Source: Bacillota bacterium
GTDB lineage: Bacteria > Bacillota_E > Sulfobacillia > Sulfobacillales > Sulfobacillaceae
Length of the DNA stretch: 6,549 nt
Assembly (NCBI GenBank): GCA_021820645.1
Contig: JAKADJ010000131.1
Coordinates: 1-6,549 of the forward strand
Reading direction: 5' to 3'
The notes under the pieces were generated by a model, which was not told the origin of the DNA, made no database searches, and saw only the letters and a list, made by a program, of their open reading frames with translations. This document shows, in pieces, positions 6,208 through 6,549 of this stretch. A program made the translations under genes and the position numbers. Positions within the stretch are counted from its first letter, which is position 1, and each line of letters begins with the position of its first letter.

Positions 6208-6233
6208 AGATTGCCTTGCTCTGATATCGTCAA

Positions 6234-6549
6234 TTGGTTGGCCAACAGAAGTTTTTCATTTTTTTAGCCGGTCGCATTGTGTCCGGACTCGGTGACAATC
6301 TCTTTATGATGGCGACGATGTGGTATGTCCTCGACACCACAAACTCGGCTGTGCTCACCTCTCTGGTCCCACTCGTGCCGACGCTCTCGCTCTTGTTGTT
6401 AGGGTTACCGTTGGCCAATCTCGCGGATCGATGGCCCAAACGCTCGGCGTTGATCTGGACAGAAGCAATCCGTGGCATGGCTATTTTGGCTTTCTTTGGC
6501 CTGATGGCCAATCACGTAGACAACGTCCTGCTTATTTACTTCTTCAATT
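6234..6549 (+). CDS. MFS transporter, N-terminal part (cut by window edge)
   Basis: The start of a major facilitator superfamily transporter, probably a drug- or metabolite-efflux type; about 105 codons are visible. TM1 contains FLAGRIVSGLGDNLFMMAT, resembling the opening helix of macrolide/multidrug MFS carriers, and includes an Asp near the helix start. TM2 is rich in Leu/Pro (SLVPLVPTLSLLLLGLPLA), followed by a motif A-like loop LANLADRWPKRSALI and TM3 (IRGMAILAFFGLMA). The frame is open from 6225 after TGA 6222-6224, so the start must lie just downstream; TTG 6234 is the first candidate but has no SD of its own. A 1-bp frame change in the T7 run at 6259-6265 would give a longer N terminus from TTG 6211. 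The substrate cannot be inferred. Confidence 0.8.
   Translation, partial: MVGQQKFFIFLAGRIVSGLGDNLFMMATMWYVLDTTNSAVLTSLVPLVPTLSLLLLGLPLANLADRWPKRSALIWTEAIRGMAILAFFGLMANHVDNVLLIYFFN

Noticed and set aside
6230..6511. Minus-strand 93-aa frame
   Set aside because: It is polar, lacks domain features, and lies opposite the clearly conserved MFS reading frame.

Overview
The window looks like chromosomal DNA of a Gram-positive, Firmicutes-type bacterium. The signs are purine-rich AGGAG-type ribosome binding sites, TTG/GTG as plausible starts, a YabE-like G5/3D cell-wall protein, FabI as enoyl-ACP reductase and moderate GC. An arsenic-tolerant, possibly acidophilic lineage such as Sulfobacillus would fit, but that is an inference from gene content and I could not test it. 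All confident genes lie on the + strand. I see no mobile element, CRISPR array or rRNA.

Region 1 (about 29-3214) is an arsenic-resistance operon. A TATAAT promoter with an overlapping dyad precedes arsR (thiol-type As(III)-responsive repressor). It is followed by arsB (arsenite efflux carrier) and then, 43 bp on with a strong Shine-Dalgarno (SD), by a CoA-disulfide-reductase-like flavoprotein with one candidate redox cysteine. No arsC or arsA is visible. The flavoprotein may therefore supply thiol reduction for arsenic handling; this is the most interesting inference in the window.

Region 2 (3297-3995) is a single gene for a secreted or membrane-anchored protein with a Pro-rich linker, a G5-like segment and a C-terminal 3D domain carrying three Asp residues. 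It is probably a peptidoglycan-active protein.

Region 3 (4057-5708) is a two-gene lipid-metabolism unit: fabI, then after 14 bp a 3-hydroxybutyryl-CoA dehydrogenase. Both keep all the catalytic residues I checked.

Region 4 (5714-6066) is a compact tRNA operon: a near-consensus promoter, tRNA-Gly(GCC), tRNA-Cys(GCA) and tRNA-Val(GAC), each with encoded CCA, then an intrinsic terminator.

Region 5 (6067-6549) begins with about 165 bp lacking a confident gene, followed by the N-terminal part of a major facilitator superfamily (MFS) transporter cut by the window edge. Its start is ambiguous: the best SD leads into a different frame or an immediate stop, and a seven-T run could join the frames.

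Most of the window is well-known biology. I do not see strong evidence for an entirely new system. The ars-linked flavoprotein and the odd 5' end of the MFS gene deserve the second look.
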